Shown piece by piece: positions 8,701 through 17,321 of a DNA stretch of 53,466 nucleotides. Numbering within the stretch: position 1 is the stretch's first letter; every line of letters begins with the position of its first letter. Under the pieces are notes generated by a model that searched no databases, was not told the origin of the DNA, and was given only the letters and a program-made list of their open reading frames with translations. The stretch comes from an uncultured Neisseriaceae bacterium (lineage in GTDB: Bacteria; Pseudomonadota; Gammaproteobacteria; Burkholderiales; Neisseriaceae), in NCBI GenBank assembly GCA_945267035.1, contig CALYOS010000011.1:1-53466 (forward strand), given 5' to 3'. The position numbers and the translations under genes were made by a program.

Positions 8701-9699
8701 ATGAAAAAAAAGTGGCTGTTATTTTTGCTGGTGGTTGCTGTTTTAGCAGGTGTTGCAGTTTGGGTTAATATTCGTAATCACGTTGATTTACCCGATGGGT
8801 TTGTGGGTGGCAATGGACGGATGGAATTAAAACGACTTGATGTGGCAACGTTATATGCCGGAAGAGTGTTGGCAGTAAAGGTGGATGAAGGGGACGTGGT
8901 TAAGAAAGATCAGGTTTTGGCTGAATTGTCTTCTGATCAAACCAGCAGTCGTCTTGCTGCGGCACGCGCAGATAAGCAACGTGCCGAAGAAACGGTAGCC
9001 AGAGCCGAAGCGGAAATCGCGGCGCAACAACAAGTACATAAGGTTGCTCAAATGGATTTGGACAATGCTCATCGGTTGAAATCTGATGATCTGGTTTCGG
9101 CTCCAGAAGTGAAAAGACGTGTAGCTGAGCGTGATAGTGCAATTGCACGGGTAAAGGCAGCTCAAGCGGCTCGCTCTGAAGCATTGGCTGCAGTAAGACA
9201 GGCTCAGGCACAGATTGATGCAACCAGCTCAGCCAATAATGATATGTTAATCAAGGCTCCCAAAGATGGAAGGGTTGAATACCGGATTGCAGAAGCCGGA
9301 AATGTACTGGGTGAAGGCAGTAAGGTGGTAACACTTCTTGATCCATCGGATGTCACTTTATCTATTTTTCTGCCGACTGATACCATAGGTAAGTTAAAGT
9401 TGGGTGATGAGGCGCGAATTATTTTAGATGGCATGGATGCAGTATGGCCAGCTCAGGTGAATTTTATTGATGCTAATGCTCAGTTCACGCCTAAGTTCGT
9501 GGAAACTTCGAATCAGCGACAAAAGTTAATGTATAAGGTGAAGTTGAAGATTTCTCCTGAGTTAGCCTTACGTTATAGTGGTTTGCTCAAAGGCGGTATG
9601 ACGGGAAATGGTTATATTCGTGTTGATTCTGGAAAAGGCTGGCCGACGGACTGGCAGGTAAAACTTCCGCAGACAACACAAGTAACTAAAGGGCGCTAA
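8701..9699 (+). CDS. HlyD-family periplasmic adaptor of an ABC-2 exporter (YhiI-like)
   Basis: This 332-residue membrane fusion protein links the inner membrane ABC exporter to the outer membrane channel. A single N-terminal helix (residues 5-22) anchors it. The lipoyl-like half VLAVKVDEGDVVKKDQVLAE lies near residue 57. A long Ala/Arg/Gln-rich coiled coil follows (about 78-178), and then the second lipoyl half, IKAPKDGRVEYRIAEAGNV. The beta-barrel domain includes VTLSIFLPTDTIGKLKLGDEA. Gene order (HlyD, double-ABC permease, ABC-2 permease) matches yhiI-rbbA-yhhJ of E. coli. The stop is one base before the next ATG. Confidence 0.85.
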   Translation: MKKKWLLFLLVVAVLAGVAVWVNIRNHVDLPDGFVGGNGRMELKRLDVATLYAGRVLAVKVDEGDVVKKDQVLAELSSDQTSSRLAAARADKQRAEETVARAEAEIAAQQQVHKVAQMDLDNAHRLKSDDLVSAPEVKRRVAERDSAIARVKAAQAARSEALAAVRQAQAQIDATSSANNDMLIKAPKDGRVEYRIAEAGNVLGEGSKVVTLLDPSDVTLSIFLPTDTIGKLKLGDEARIILDGMDAVWPAQVNFIDANAQFTPKFVETSNQRQKLMYKVKLKISPELALRYSGLLKGGMTGNGYIRVDSGKGWPTDWQVKLPQTTQVTKGR

Positions 9700-9700
9700 T

Positions 9701-12481
9701 ATGAACGCTCAAACTCAGCAGCAGCGGCAACAAGAAGGTGAGTTGGCTGTTGATTTGCGTCATGTTTCCCATCATTACCGGCAGACAGTTGCCTTAAATG
9801 ATGTTTCCTTACAAATTAAGCGATGTGCAACGGTTGGTTTAATTGGTCCAGATGGTGTCGGAAAATCGACGCTTTTGTCTTTGATAGCTGGTGTTAAGGT
9901 GATCCAGCAGGGAGAGGTCTTGGTTTTTGACGGCAATATGGCTGATAAATCTAGCCGTCAATTGTTAAGTCACCGTATTGCATTTATGCCTCAAGGGCTG
10001 GGACAAAATTTATATCCTACGCTTTCTGTAACTGAAAATGTTGATTTTCATGCTCGTTTGTTTGGTTTACGTGGTTCAATGCGCAAGCAACGGATTGACA
10101 GGTTGTTACAATCAACGGGTTTATCACCTTTTGCCGATCGTCCAGCCGGTAAGTTATCTGGAGGGATGAAACAGAAGTTAAGTTTATGTTGTGCACTGGT
10201 ACATAATCCGGAACTTTTGATTTTAGATGAACCCACTACAGGGGTAGATCCTCTTTCGCGCAGGCAATTCTGGGCCCTTATTGATGAATTGCGGGCGGAA
10301 AATCCTGATATGACGGTTATTGTGGCCACGGCTTATTTCGATGAAGCAAAACGCTTTGAATATTTGTTGGCCATGGATGATGGACGCCTGATTGTCAATG
10401 CGCCAACGCAACAGGTGTTAAAAGATACTCAGGCAGAAACGCTGGAAGAGGCTTATGTTAAGTTATTGCCACCTGCTAAACAAGATAAGGGTGGTGGGTT
10501 GCAACTAACGCCTTTTGTGGCAGAAAAAGATGCTCCACCTGCGATTGAAGCCAAAGATTTAACTAAGCGATTTGGAGATTTTATTGCGGTCAATAATGTC
10601 AATTTTACTATTGAGCGTGGTGAAATTTTTGGATTTCTGGGATCAAATGGTTGTGGTAAATCAACGACGATGAAGATGCTAACGGGGCTGTTGGACGCCA
10701 GCTCCGGATCAGCTAAGTTACTTGGTCATACGGTGAATGCCAATGATATGACAACCCGTATGAAAATTGGATATATGTCGCAATCGTTTTCGTTATATGA
10801 AGAATTAACGGTACGACAAAATTTGGTTTTATCAGCGCGATTATATCAAATGGACGATTCACAAATTGCTGCAGCGGTACAAGATTCGTTGCAACAATTT
10901 GATCTGGCTGATTTTGCTGAAACTGAACCAGGTGAATTACCTTTGGGTATTCGGCAACGATTGCAATTGGCTGCTGCCTGTCTGCATCATCCTGAAGTAC
11001 TGATTTTAGATGAACCCACTTCTGGAGTAGATCCAATAGCTCGCGATATGTTCTGGAAACATTTGCTGCATTTATCGCGAGATAATCGTACAACCATTTT
11101 TGTTTCGACCCATTTTATGAATGAAGCAGAACGTTGTGATCGTATTTCGTTTATGCACCAAGGACGGGTGCTGGCTATCGGTACACCAAAACAATTATGC
11201 GAACAAAAAAATACCGATGATTTGGAAACAGCTTTTATCCAATACTTAGAAGAAGCGGCTGGCACGGGTAAGACTGATGTATCTTCGGCCAACAAGGAAA
11301 GTGTAACGCATCAAGCGGATGACTCCAGTGGTCACAATAATACGGAGAGTCTGCGCTACTGGTTTGGAACGGTGTGGACTTTTGCGGTCAGGGAAGGTAA
11401 AGAATTACTACGCGATAAAATCAGGTTGTTTTTTGCTTTATTTGGTCCTGTTGTTTTGATGATGATGGCAGCCTGGTCAGTTTCTTTCGATGTGGAGCAT
11501 GTTAAATTTGCAGTTTTGGATCGTGATCAAACGATTGAAAGCCGTGCATTGGTGGAATATTTCCGTGGTTCACGCTACTTTACGTTTACGGAAAATCTGC
11601 ATCATGCCGATGAAATTGATGAAACTTTGAAGGTTTCCCGTGCACGCTTGGTGATCGATATTCCGCCACATTTTGGTCGCGATCTTTTGCGAGGAGATAA
11701 GCCGGAGGTTGGATTCTACGTTGATGGCACGATGCCATTTATGACGGAAAATATTAAAAGTTTTATTGTGTTGATCCTTAGTAATTACACGGCTGAACAA
11801 TGGCGCGCCAGTGGTTTGCCCATTTCGTTAAAACCTTCGGTTAATGTGGCGCCACGATATATCTATAATCAGGATTTCAAGAGTATTTTTGCCATTACAC
11901 CCGGCATGATTATGATGGCCATGATGCTCATACCTGTCATGATGACAGCTTTAGGGGTAGTACGTGAACGCGAGATTGGCTCGATCACGAATTTGTATAC
12001 ATCTCCAGCTTCCGTACGGCAGTTTTTGGTGGGCAAACAAATTCCTTATGTGGTGGTTTCTTTTGTCAGTTATTTGATTCTCGTCTGGCTAGCTGTGGTG
12101 GTGTTAGGCGTGCCAGTACAAGGAAGTTTCTTTGCGATGAGTCTTGGCGCTTTAGCTTTGATTTGCGCCGCCACGGCATTTGGCTTGCTGATTTCCAGTT
12201 TTGTTAAATCTCAGGTTGCCGCTATTTTTGGCTCCGCCATTTTGTCTTTAATTCCAGCGTTAAATTTTTCTGGTCTGCTTTATCCACTTTCAACATTAAC
12301 CGGTTTGAACTACTGGATTGGCTGGGGGTTTCCAACAGCATGGTATCAGCTAATCAGTCTAGGTGGGTTTACCAAAGGGTTGGGTTTTGTGGATTTCATT
12401 AATTATTATCTGGTGTTGCTAGCATTCTGTCTTTTTTATGTATTACTGGCAGGCTGCTTTTTGAAAAAGCAGGAGGTGTGA
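9701..12481 (+). CDS. ABC exporter with two fused ATPase domains and an ABC-2 permease (RbbA/YhiH type)
   Basis: The 926 residues comprise nucleotide-binding domain 1 (about 17-255), domain 2 (about 280-510) and an ABC-2 permease with six helices (about 570-920). Domain 1 has Walker A GPDGVGKST (49-57), signature LSGGM (152-156) and Walker B LLILDEPT, but its switch histidine position reads ATAYFDEA (Tyr 212). Domain 2 has GSNGCGKST (314-322), LILDEPTSGVDP and a normal STHFMNEA (His 471), but its signature reads LPLGI (413-417). One composite ATP site is therefore canonical and the other degenerate. The E. coli homologue RbbA has been described as ribosome-associated, but the adaptor and channel genes beside it here argue for export. 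AAGGG precedes the ATG. Confidence 0.88.
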   Translation: MNAQTQQQRQQEGELAVDLRHVSHHYRQTVALNDVSLQIKRCATVGLIGPDGVGKSTLLSLIAGVKVIQQGEVLVFDGNMADKSSRQLLSHRIAFMPQGLGQNLYPTLSVTENVDFHARLFGLRGSMRKQRIDRLLQSTGLSPFADRPAGKLSGGMKQKLSLCCALVHNPELLILDEPTTGVDPLSRRQFWALIDELRAENPDMTVIVATAYFDEAKRFEYLLAMDDGRLIVNAPTQQVLKDTQAETLEEAYVKLLPPAKQDKGGGLQLTPFVAEKDAPPAIEAKDLTKRFGDFIAVNNVNFTIERGEIFGFLGSNGCGKSTTMKMLTGLLDASSGSAKLLGHTVNANDMTTRMKIGYMSQSFSLYEELTVRQNLVLSARLYQMDDSQIAAAVQDSLQQFDLADFAETEPGELPLGIRQRLQLAAACLHHPEVLILDEPTSGVDPIARDMFWKHLLHLSRDNRTTIFVSTHFMNEAERCDRISFMHQGRVLAIGTPKQLCEQKNTDDLETAFIQYLEEAAGTGKTDVSSANKESVTHQADDSSGHNNTESLRYWFGTVWTFAVREGKELLRDKIRLFFALFGPVVLMMMAAWSVSFDVEHVKFAVLDRDQTIESRALVEYFRGSRYFTFTENLHHADEIDETLKVSRARLVIDIPPHFGRDLLRGDKPEVGFYVDGTMPFMTENIKSFIVLILSNYTAEQWRASGLPISLKPSVNVAPRYIYNQDFKSIFAITPGMIMMAMMLIPVMMTALGVVREREIGSITNLYTSPASVRQFLVGKQIPYVVVSFVSYLILVWLAVVVLGVPVQGSFFAMSLGALALICAATAFGLLISSFVKSQVAAIFGSAILSLIPALNFSGLLYPLSTLTGLNYWIGWGFPTAWYQLISLGGFTKGLGFVDFINYYLVLLAFCLFYVLLAGCFLKKQEV

Positions 12482-13609
12482 ATGCTGCGCTGGTTTAAAA
12501 ATGTATGGGTACTGAGCATCAAGGAATTAAAAAGTTTGCTGAGTGATTTGGTGTTGATGGGTTTAATGGTGGTGGTGCTTTCGGTAGCTATTTACTCAGT
12601 AGCGACCAGTATTACGACAGAAGTACGCCATGCTTCAGTTGCAGTACTTGATGCAGATCACAGCACTTTGTCTTATCAGATTCGGGATGCTTTATTACCT
12701 CCTTATTTTCAAACGCCGGTTGAAATTAATCGTGAAGAAATAGATCAGGCGATGGATAAGGGCGATTATGTTTTTGTACTGGATATTCCGGCTCATTTTC
12801 AACGGGATGTCCTGGCTGGCAGATCTCCTACCATACAGGTACTGGCTGATGCTACATCTGTTACTCAGGCTGGGATAGGGATCAATTATCTAACCCAAAT
12901 CATTCAAGGCAAAACCAGCAGTTTTCTGCAACAACCCGACGCAAGTTCTCTTAGTCCGGTTGCGCCGGTGGTGAATATTCAGTTCAATCCAAATGGACAG
13001 TCTCACTGGTATATATCGACGATGGGGGTGGTATCAAATTTAACCTTACTGGCCATTATTTTGGTCGGCGCTGCGGTAATACGTGAAAGAGAACACGGTA
13101 CGATTGAACAATTGCTGGTGATGCCGGTGCGCCCAAGTGAGATCGTCATGGCCAAAATTTTGACAAATGGTGCAGTCATTGCCATCGCAGCTTTAATGTC
13201 ATTGTGGCTAGTAGTGCATTATTGGCTGGATGTCCCGATCAATGGGTCGATACCCCTGTTTACAGCAGGAATGATTATTTATCTGTTTTCTGTCTCTTCA
13301 CTGGGAATCTGGCTGGCTACGTTGGCGCCCACGATGCCGCAGTTTGGTTTGCTTACGTTGCCTATATATGTGGTGATGCGGTTACTTTCCGGTGCAGAAT
13401 CGCCTCTGGAGAGTATGCCGGAATTTTTTCAATATATTACTTGGTTATCACCGGAAACACAGTTTACTCAGTTTAGTCAGGATGTACTGTTTCGCAACGC
13501 CGGATTTCACACAGTTTGGCCAAAAATTCTGATGATGTCTGTGGCTGGTGCTTTGTTTTTAACACTAGCCTTATCTCGTTTTCGCAGCATGCTAGCGCAG
13601 CATTCATAA
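12482..13609 (+). CDS. ABC-2 type permease (YhhJ-like)
   Basis: This 375-residue inner membrane protein has one helix near the N-terminus (about 22-45), a periplasmic domain of about 130 residues, and five C-terminal helices. The ABC2 membrane signature includes IREREHGTIEQLLVMPVRPSEI, split by charged residues typical of the coupling region. It probably pairs with the permease half of the upstream fusion protein to form the translocation path. The upstream gene ends with a perfect AGGAGGT ribosome binding site, and the TGA directly abuts the ATG, so the two are translationally coupled. Confidence 0.88.
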   Translation: MLRWFKNVWVLSIKELKSLLSDLVLMGLMVVVLSVAIYSVATSITTEVRHASVAVLDADHSTLSYQIRDALLPPYFQTPVEINREEIDQAMDKGDYVFVLDIPAHFQRDVLAGRSPTIQVLADATSVTQAGIGINYLTQIIQGKTSSFLQQPDASSLSPVAPVVNIQFNPNGQSHWYISTMGVVSNLTLLAIILVGAAVIREREHGTIEQLLVMPVRPSEIVMAKILTNGAVIAIAALMSLWLVVHYWLDVPINGSIPLFTAGMIIYLFSVSSLGIWLATLAPTMPQFGLLTLPIYVVMRLLSGAESPLESMPEFFQYITWLSPETQFTQFSQDVLFRNAGFHTVWPKILMMSVAGALFLTLALSRFRSMLAQHS

Positions 13610-13630
13610 TTGAATAAAAGGTTAACAGCA

Positions 13631-15127
13631 ATGAAATTAGTCCTGAAAAATAATTGGTTGTCGGTCTTGCTCAGCATGATGTTGCTCGGCGGATGCGGTA
13701 CAACCGATGTTAAGGTAAATTCAAATGTATCCGTTCCACAAAGGTTTGACCGCGCCGAACAGGCACGTGGAGCGATGGAAATGGGTAGGTGGTGGGATAG
13801 CTGGCCTGATCCGGTCTTACGCCATTTAATAACGACAGGCTTAGAAAATAACCATGACTTGGCGCAGATGAAGGCCAATATGAATGCGGCTCGTGCGGGT
13901 GCGGCTTTAGCTGAATCTGATTTGGGGCCGCAGGTTTGGACAGACGTTAATGGCTCGGTACATCGCCTCAAAAATGATAATCCATTAAAAAATGTTGCTA
14001 TTCCAGGCATGGGTAATGCTCGTGAAGCCTTGCATTCAGCTGGTTCACCTCTAGGTGACAATAAACTGGATTGGAAGGGTAATCATATTCAATTAGGCTT
14101 TGCTGCCAGTTGGGAACCTGATGTCTTTGGGGGGAAGCGCAGCGATGCAGAAGCGGCACGTTATCTCAGTTTGAGTGTGACAGAACAGTGGCACGGAGCA
14201 CAAATAATGCTCAGTGCGGATATTGCTGATAATTATCTGAAAATGCGAGCAATGCAGCAACGCATCAGGATTGGTCAACAAAGTGTGACTACCTTAAAAC
14301 ACTTGCTGCGTTATGCACAAGGGCGTTTTAGAGCGGGGCAGGCAACTGCCTTTGATGTCAAAGATGTGTCTTCAAATCTTGCTGCCATGCAAGCGCAAAT
14401 CGCTACCTATCAAGCTCAAGCTGACGCTTATCAGCGTAATCTGGCGGTATTAACCGGTCAGACGCCACAAGGTTTTTATGTGCCTGAATCATCTGTTGAT
14501 ATTTTTCAACGCTTACCCGCTGCTCCCGCCGGTCAGCTCCCACTGGATGTGATTACCCGCCGTCCTGATTTGCGTAGTTTAGAAAATCAGGTGAAGGCAA
14601 TGAGTGCGAAATTAGGCAGCGCCAAGGCTGATCGATACCCCCGATTTGACATCAGTTTTCTATGGCAAACAGGCAGAATCAAATTAGACAGTGATTTATC
14701 TCATTTGAAAACAAATGGGGGGATAGTTGATTTAGGCATCAGTTTGCCCATTTTTACTGCCGGTCGCATCAAACATAATATTGAAATGGCCGATTCGCGC
14801 TTGAAAGCTGCCATCGCTGCCTATGATCAAGGAATTTTAAAAGCATTAGCAGAAGTGGATAATGCTTATCAGATGCAATATAGTTTAAATAAACAATCTC
14901 TTTTGCTGATTCAAGCACAACGTGAAGCCGATAAGCAAGCTAATGCTGCGGAAAAACTGTTTCGTTATGGGGAAATGACTCTTGATCGTGCGTTGAGATC
15001 ACGATTGAATGCGCAAAATCTTTTTGAGAAAGAAGTTCAGGGTAAATTGGCTGAGGCACAAAACTTAATTAATTTGTACAAAGCGTTAGGTGGAGGTTGG
15101 CAAAAAGATTCGGCGGAAATAGAGTAA
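13631..15127 (+). CDS. Outer membrane efflux lipoprotein, NodT/TolC family
   Basis: The 498-residue product has a lipoprotein signal with lipobox LGGC and two OEP repeats typical of TolC-like channels, for example GRWWDSWPDPVLRHLI near the start, RPDLRSLENQVKAM and the final LINLYKALGGGW. It supplies the outer membrane exit duct for the exporter. The longest frame begins with TTG at 13610, right after the upstream stop. ATG at 13631 is preferred because AAAAGG precedes it at the right distance and it gives a clean signal peptide. It is the fourth gene of the exporter operon. Confidence 0.9.
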   Translation: MKLVLKNNWLSVLLSMMLLGGCGTTDVKVNSNVSVPQRFDRAEQARGAMEMGRWWDSWPDPVLRHLITTGLENNHDLAQMKANMNAARAGAALAESDLGPQVWTDVNGSVHRLKNDNPLKNVAIPGMGNAREALHSAGSPLGDNKLDWKGNHIQLGFAASWEPDVFGGKRSDAEAARYLSLSVTEQWHGAQIMLSADIADNYLKMRAMQQRIRIGQQSVTTLKHLLRYAQGRFRAGQATAFDVKDVSSNLAAMQAQIATYQAQADAYQRNLAVLTGQTPQGFYVPESSVDIFQRLPAAPAGQLPLDVITRRPDLRSLENQVKAMSAKLGSAKADRYPRFDISFLWQTGRIKLDSDLSHLKTNGGIVDLGISLPIFTAGRIKHNIEMADSRLKAAIAAYDQGILKALAEVDNAYQMQYSLNKQSLLLIQAQREADKQANAAEKLFRYGEMTLDRALRSRLNAQNLFEKEVQGKLAEAQNLINLYKALGGGWQKDSAEIE

Positions 15128-15231
15128 ATATTCTGTTACCCCCTTCTTAACTGTGTTAACTAACCAGAAGATTATCTGGTGAATAATGTGTCATAATTTG
15201 TAAATGGTATAACTAAATTTTAGGAGCAAGC

Positions 15232-16806
15232 ATGCGTTTCGTTTTTTCGATCATTTCTATGTATCGGTCATTATTGCTGCTTGCTGTTTTAGGAACGAGT
15301 GCCTGTTCCAATTTGCAATACCAACCTATAGCGACTATTGACCATATCGATACCACTAAAGGTTATCGCCTACAAAATGCATTACTCAATAGAGATAGTG
15401 AAAAAGAAGACAATGTAATTGGCATAGTGATGTTTTCGGGAGGAGGTACCCGTGCAGCTGCCTTTGGCTATGGGGTTTTGGAAACATTGAAAAAACAGCA
15501 GGTAAAAATAAATGGTAAATCAACTAATTTATTGAATACCATCGATTTGGTCTATGGAATTTCAGGTGGTTCAGTTTTAGCAACTTATTTTGGTTTACAT
15601 GGCGAAGAAACCATACCATTATTTAAGCAAAATTTTCTGAGTTTAAATTTGCAGAAAATGATGATTGGACAGGTGTTTTCCATGGCAAATTGGTCACGCT
15701 TGGCTTCCCCTGAATTCGGACGAGGGGATCTATTGCAAGAGCAATTTGACCTGCATCTTTACAAAGGCGCTACCTATGCCGATTTAGCTGAACGGCGTAA
15801 GGGGCCATTTGTGGTGATCAGTGCCACCGATATGAGTTTGGGCAGCCGACTGGATTTTACGCAAGAATATTTTGATTTACTTTGCCTAGATTTGAGCAGT
15901 CTACCCATATCACGAGCAGTAGCATCCTCTAGCGCTGTTCCTTTGGTGTTTTCCCCAGTTACTTTGAATAATAATGGTGGGAATTGCCAGTATCATTTAC
16001 CGGATAATTTACTAGATGAACACCATGACAATGTGGAAATAGCTGGAACATCTGAATTTAGAGCCAAAACGAGAGCAGCCTATCGGGCAAATTTGAAACA
16101 ATATCAAGATAGTCAAAAACGCCCGTATATTCATTTACTGGATGGTGGTTTAACCGATAATTTAGGTTTACGTAGTTTACTTGATGCCAGTGAACTATAC
16201 AGTAATAAAACGCTGTACGACCGCCTGGAAAACGCACGGATCCATAAAATCATTATTATTAACGTTAATGCGCAGACACAACGTCGCAATGAGATTGATA
16301 GCAGTGCTAATGTACCAGGAACGGCTGATGTAGCCAGAGCTTTGACCAGTATTCCAATAGAGAAGTATTCAGAAGATACGCAACGCCAGTTTCAAAAATA
16401 CGTTGATTGGTGGAACAGCACACGTACTGGTGACACACCCTTAGTTTACTATATCAGTGTCAATCTCTTGGATCTGCCAGATTCGCCATTGCGAGATAAA
16501 GTTATTCATATTCCAACCACTTTTTATCTGGCCCGCAACGAAGTCAATAATCTACGCCAAGCCGCAAATATACTGTTAACTCAATCCAGCGAATATAAGC
16601 GATTGGTAAAAGATATAGGTATCGCAGAAGTACCTGCTGATATTGCATCCAATCCTATATTTGATCCTGACGATAATGACAACTCTGAAGAAGTAAATCC
16701 CAGTGAAAATGAACGCATTAATCTTGAGACAGTAAAGAACCTCGAAGACAATACTAAATCATTTGTAAATTTTATTAATGTTGAATCTATTCCTTTAGGA
16801 CGCTAA
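15232..16806 (+). CDS. Patatin-like phospholipase, putative lipoprotein
   Basis: The 524-residue product has the three patatin hallmarks. The oxyanion-hole loop is FSGGGTRAAAFGYG (near residue 69), the nucleophile elbow GISGGS has Ser in GxSxG form (near 112), and the catalytic-dyad Asp lies in LDGGLTDNLG (near 305). Such enzymes hydrolyse acyl ester bonds of phospholipids. The N-terminus has a hydrophobic signal ending in SAC, a weak lipobox, so it may be a periplasmic lipoprotein. The C-terminal 40 residues are acidic and disordered. AGGAG precedes ATG. It follows the exporter operon by 104 bases and may be co-transcribed; a link to exported lipids is speculation. Confidence 0.85.
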   Translation: MRFVFSIISMYRSLLLLAVLGTSACSNLQYQPIATIDHIDTTKGYRLQNALLNRDSEKEDNVIGIVMFSGGGTRAAAFGYGVLETLKKQQVKINGKSTNLLNTIDLVYGISGGSVLATYFGLHGEETIPLFKQNFLSLNLQKMMIGQVFSMANWSRLASPEFGRGDLLQEQFDLHLYKGATYADLAERRKGPFVVISATDMSLGSRLDFTQEYFDLLCLDLSSLPISRAVASSSAVPLVFSPVTLNNNGGNCQYHLPDNLLDEHHDNVEIAGTSEFRAKTRAAYRANLKQYQDSQKRPYIHLLDGGLTDNLGLRSLLDASELYSNKTLYDRLENARIHKIIIINVNAQTQRRNEIDSSANVPGTADVARALTSIPIEKYSEDTQRQFQKYVDWWNSTRTGDTPLVYYISVNLLDLPDSPLRDKVIHIPTTFYLARNEVNNLRQAANILLTQSSEYKRLVKDIGIAEVPADIASNPIFDPDDNDNSEEVNPSENERINLETVKNLEDNTKSFVNFINVESIPLGR

Positions 16807-16915
16807 AGGGGTTTATGTTGTGTGAAAGAGACAAGATTGACCGCGTAAACAGAGATAATTGATTCAGGTTCTCATTATCAATATTTGGTGTAACATTTTT
16901 CACTCAAAGTCTAAC

Positions 16916-16943
16916 AAAAAAGGGGAAAGTGCCCCTTTTTTTT
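16916..16943 (+). terminator. Rho-independent terminator after the patatin gene
   Basis: AAAAAAGGGG (16916-16925) pairs with CCCCTTTTTT (16932-16941) around a 6-base loop and continues into T residues. It ends the exporter/patatin transcript 110 bases after the stop codon. Confidence 0.85.
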
Positions 16944-16945
16944 AT

Positions 16946-17321
16946 GTCTTTTGAATATAATTATTAACTTGATAATATTTATTGGTGAGGATGAGTAAGC
17001 AGGGTTGAAAATGACGCTGATGAGGATAAAACCTAGCCAGTTTTAGGATTGATTTGTTTTCATCTAAATAATTAAATGCTCTTGTCCTGTATATTTCATA
17101 ATCAATTTTATGCCGAAAATATATGTCATAAAAATATTTTTCTCAAGTACATTCTCTTTTACATTGCTACATTTTTTGAGCTTAAAACATCAATAAATAT
17201 TCGATTGTCGTTAACAAAAAACTAAAATTATCATTTATTTTCAAATAAATATAAATATAGACAGGAATTAAAATCAGACAAGCGCACACTATTCTCCGTT
17301 CTTTCTGGAGAAGGTGAACTT
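16946..17321 (+). promoter_or_regulatory. Long AT-rich leader/promoter region of aspT-aspD
   Basis: 376 bases contain no open frame of note. The stretch 17080-17270 is very AT-rich, and the last 50 bases are GC-richer and hold a hairpin over the ribosome binding site. I could not identify a convincing -35/-10 pair. The length suggests regulated expression, for example by acid or oxygen, but no known operator is visible. Confidence 0.35.
17292..17312 (+). promoter_or_regulatory. Hairpin covering the aspT Shine-Dalgarno sequence
   Basis: TTCTCC (17292-17297) is complementary to GGAGAA (17307-17312), with a 9-base loop. The right arm is the ribosome binding site of aspT (GGAGAAGG, 9 bases before ATG). 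Folding would hide the ribosome binding site, so translation could be controlled by temperature, a protein or a small RNA. Confidence 0.4.

Noticed and set aside
8851-9223. Two minus-strand open frames inside the HlyD gene
   Set aside because: They lie wholly within a convincing plus-strand gene and show no family motif; they are antisense shadows.
9701-12481. Assigning the RbbA-type protein to ribosome function
   Set aside because: The adjoining adaptor, second permease and outer membrane channel genes fit an exporter better than a ribosomal factor.
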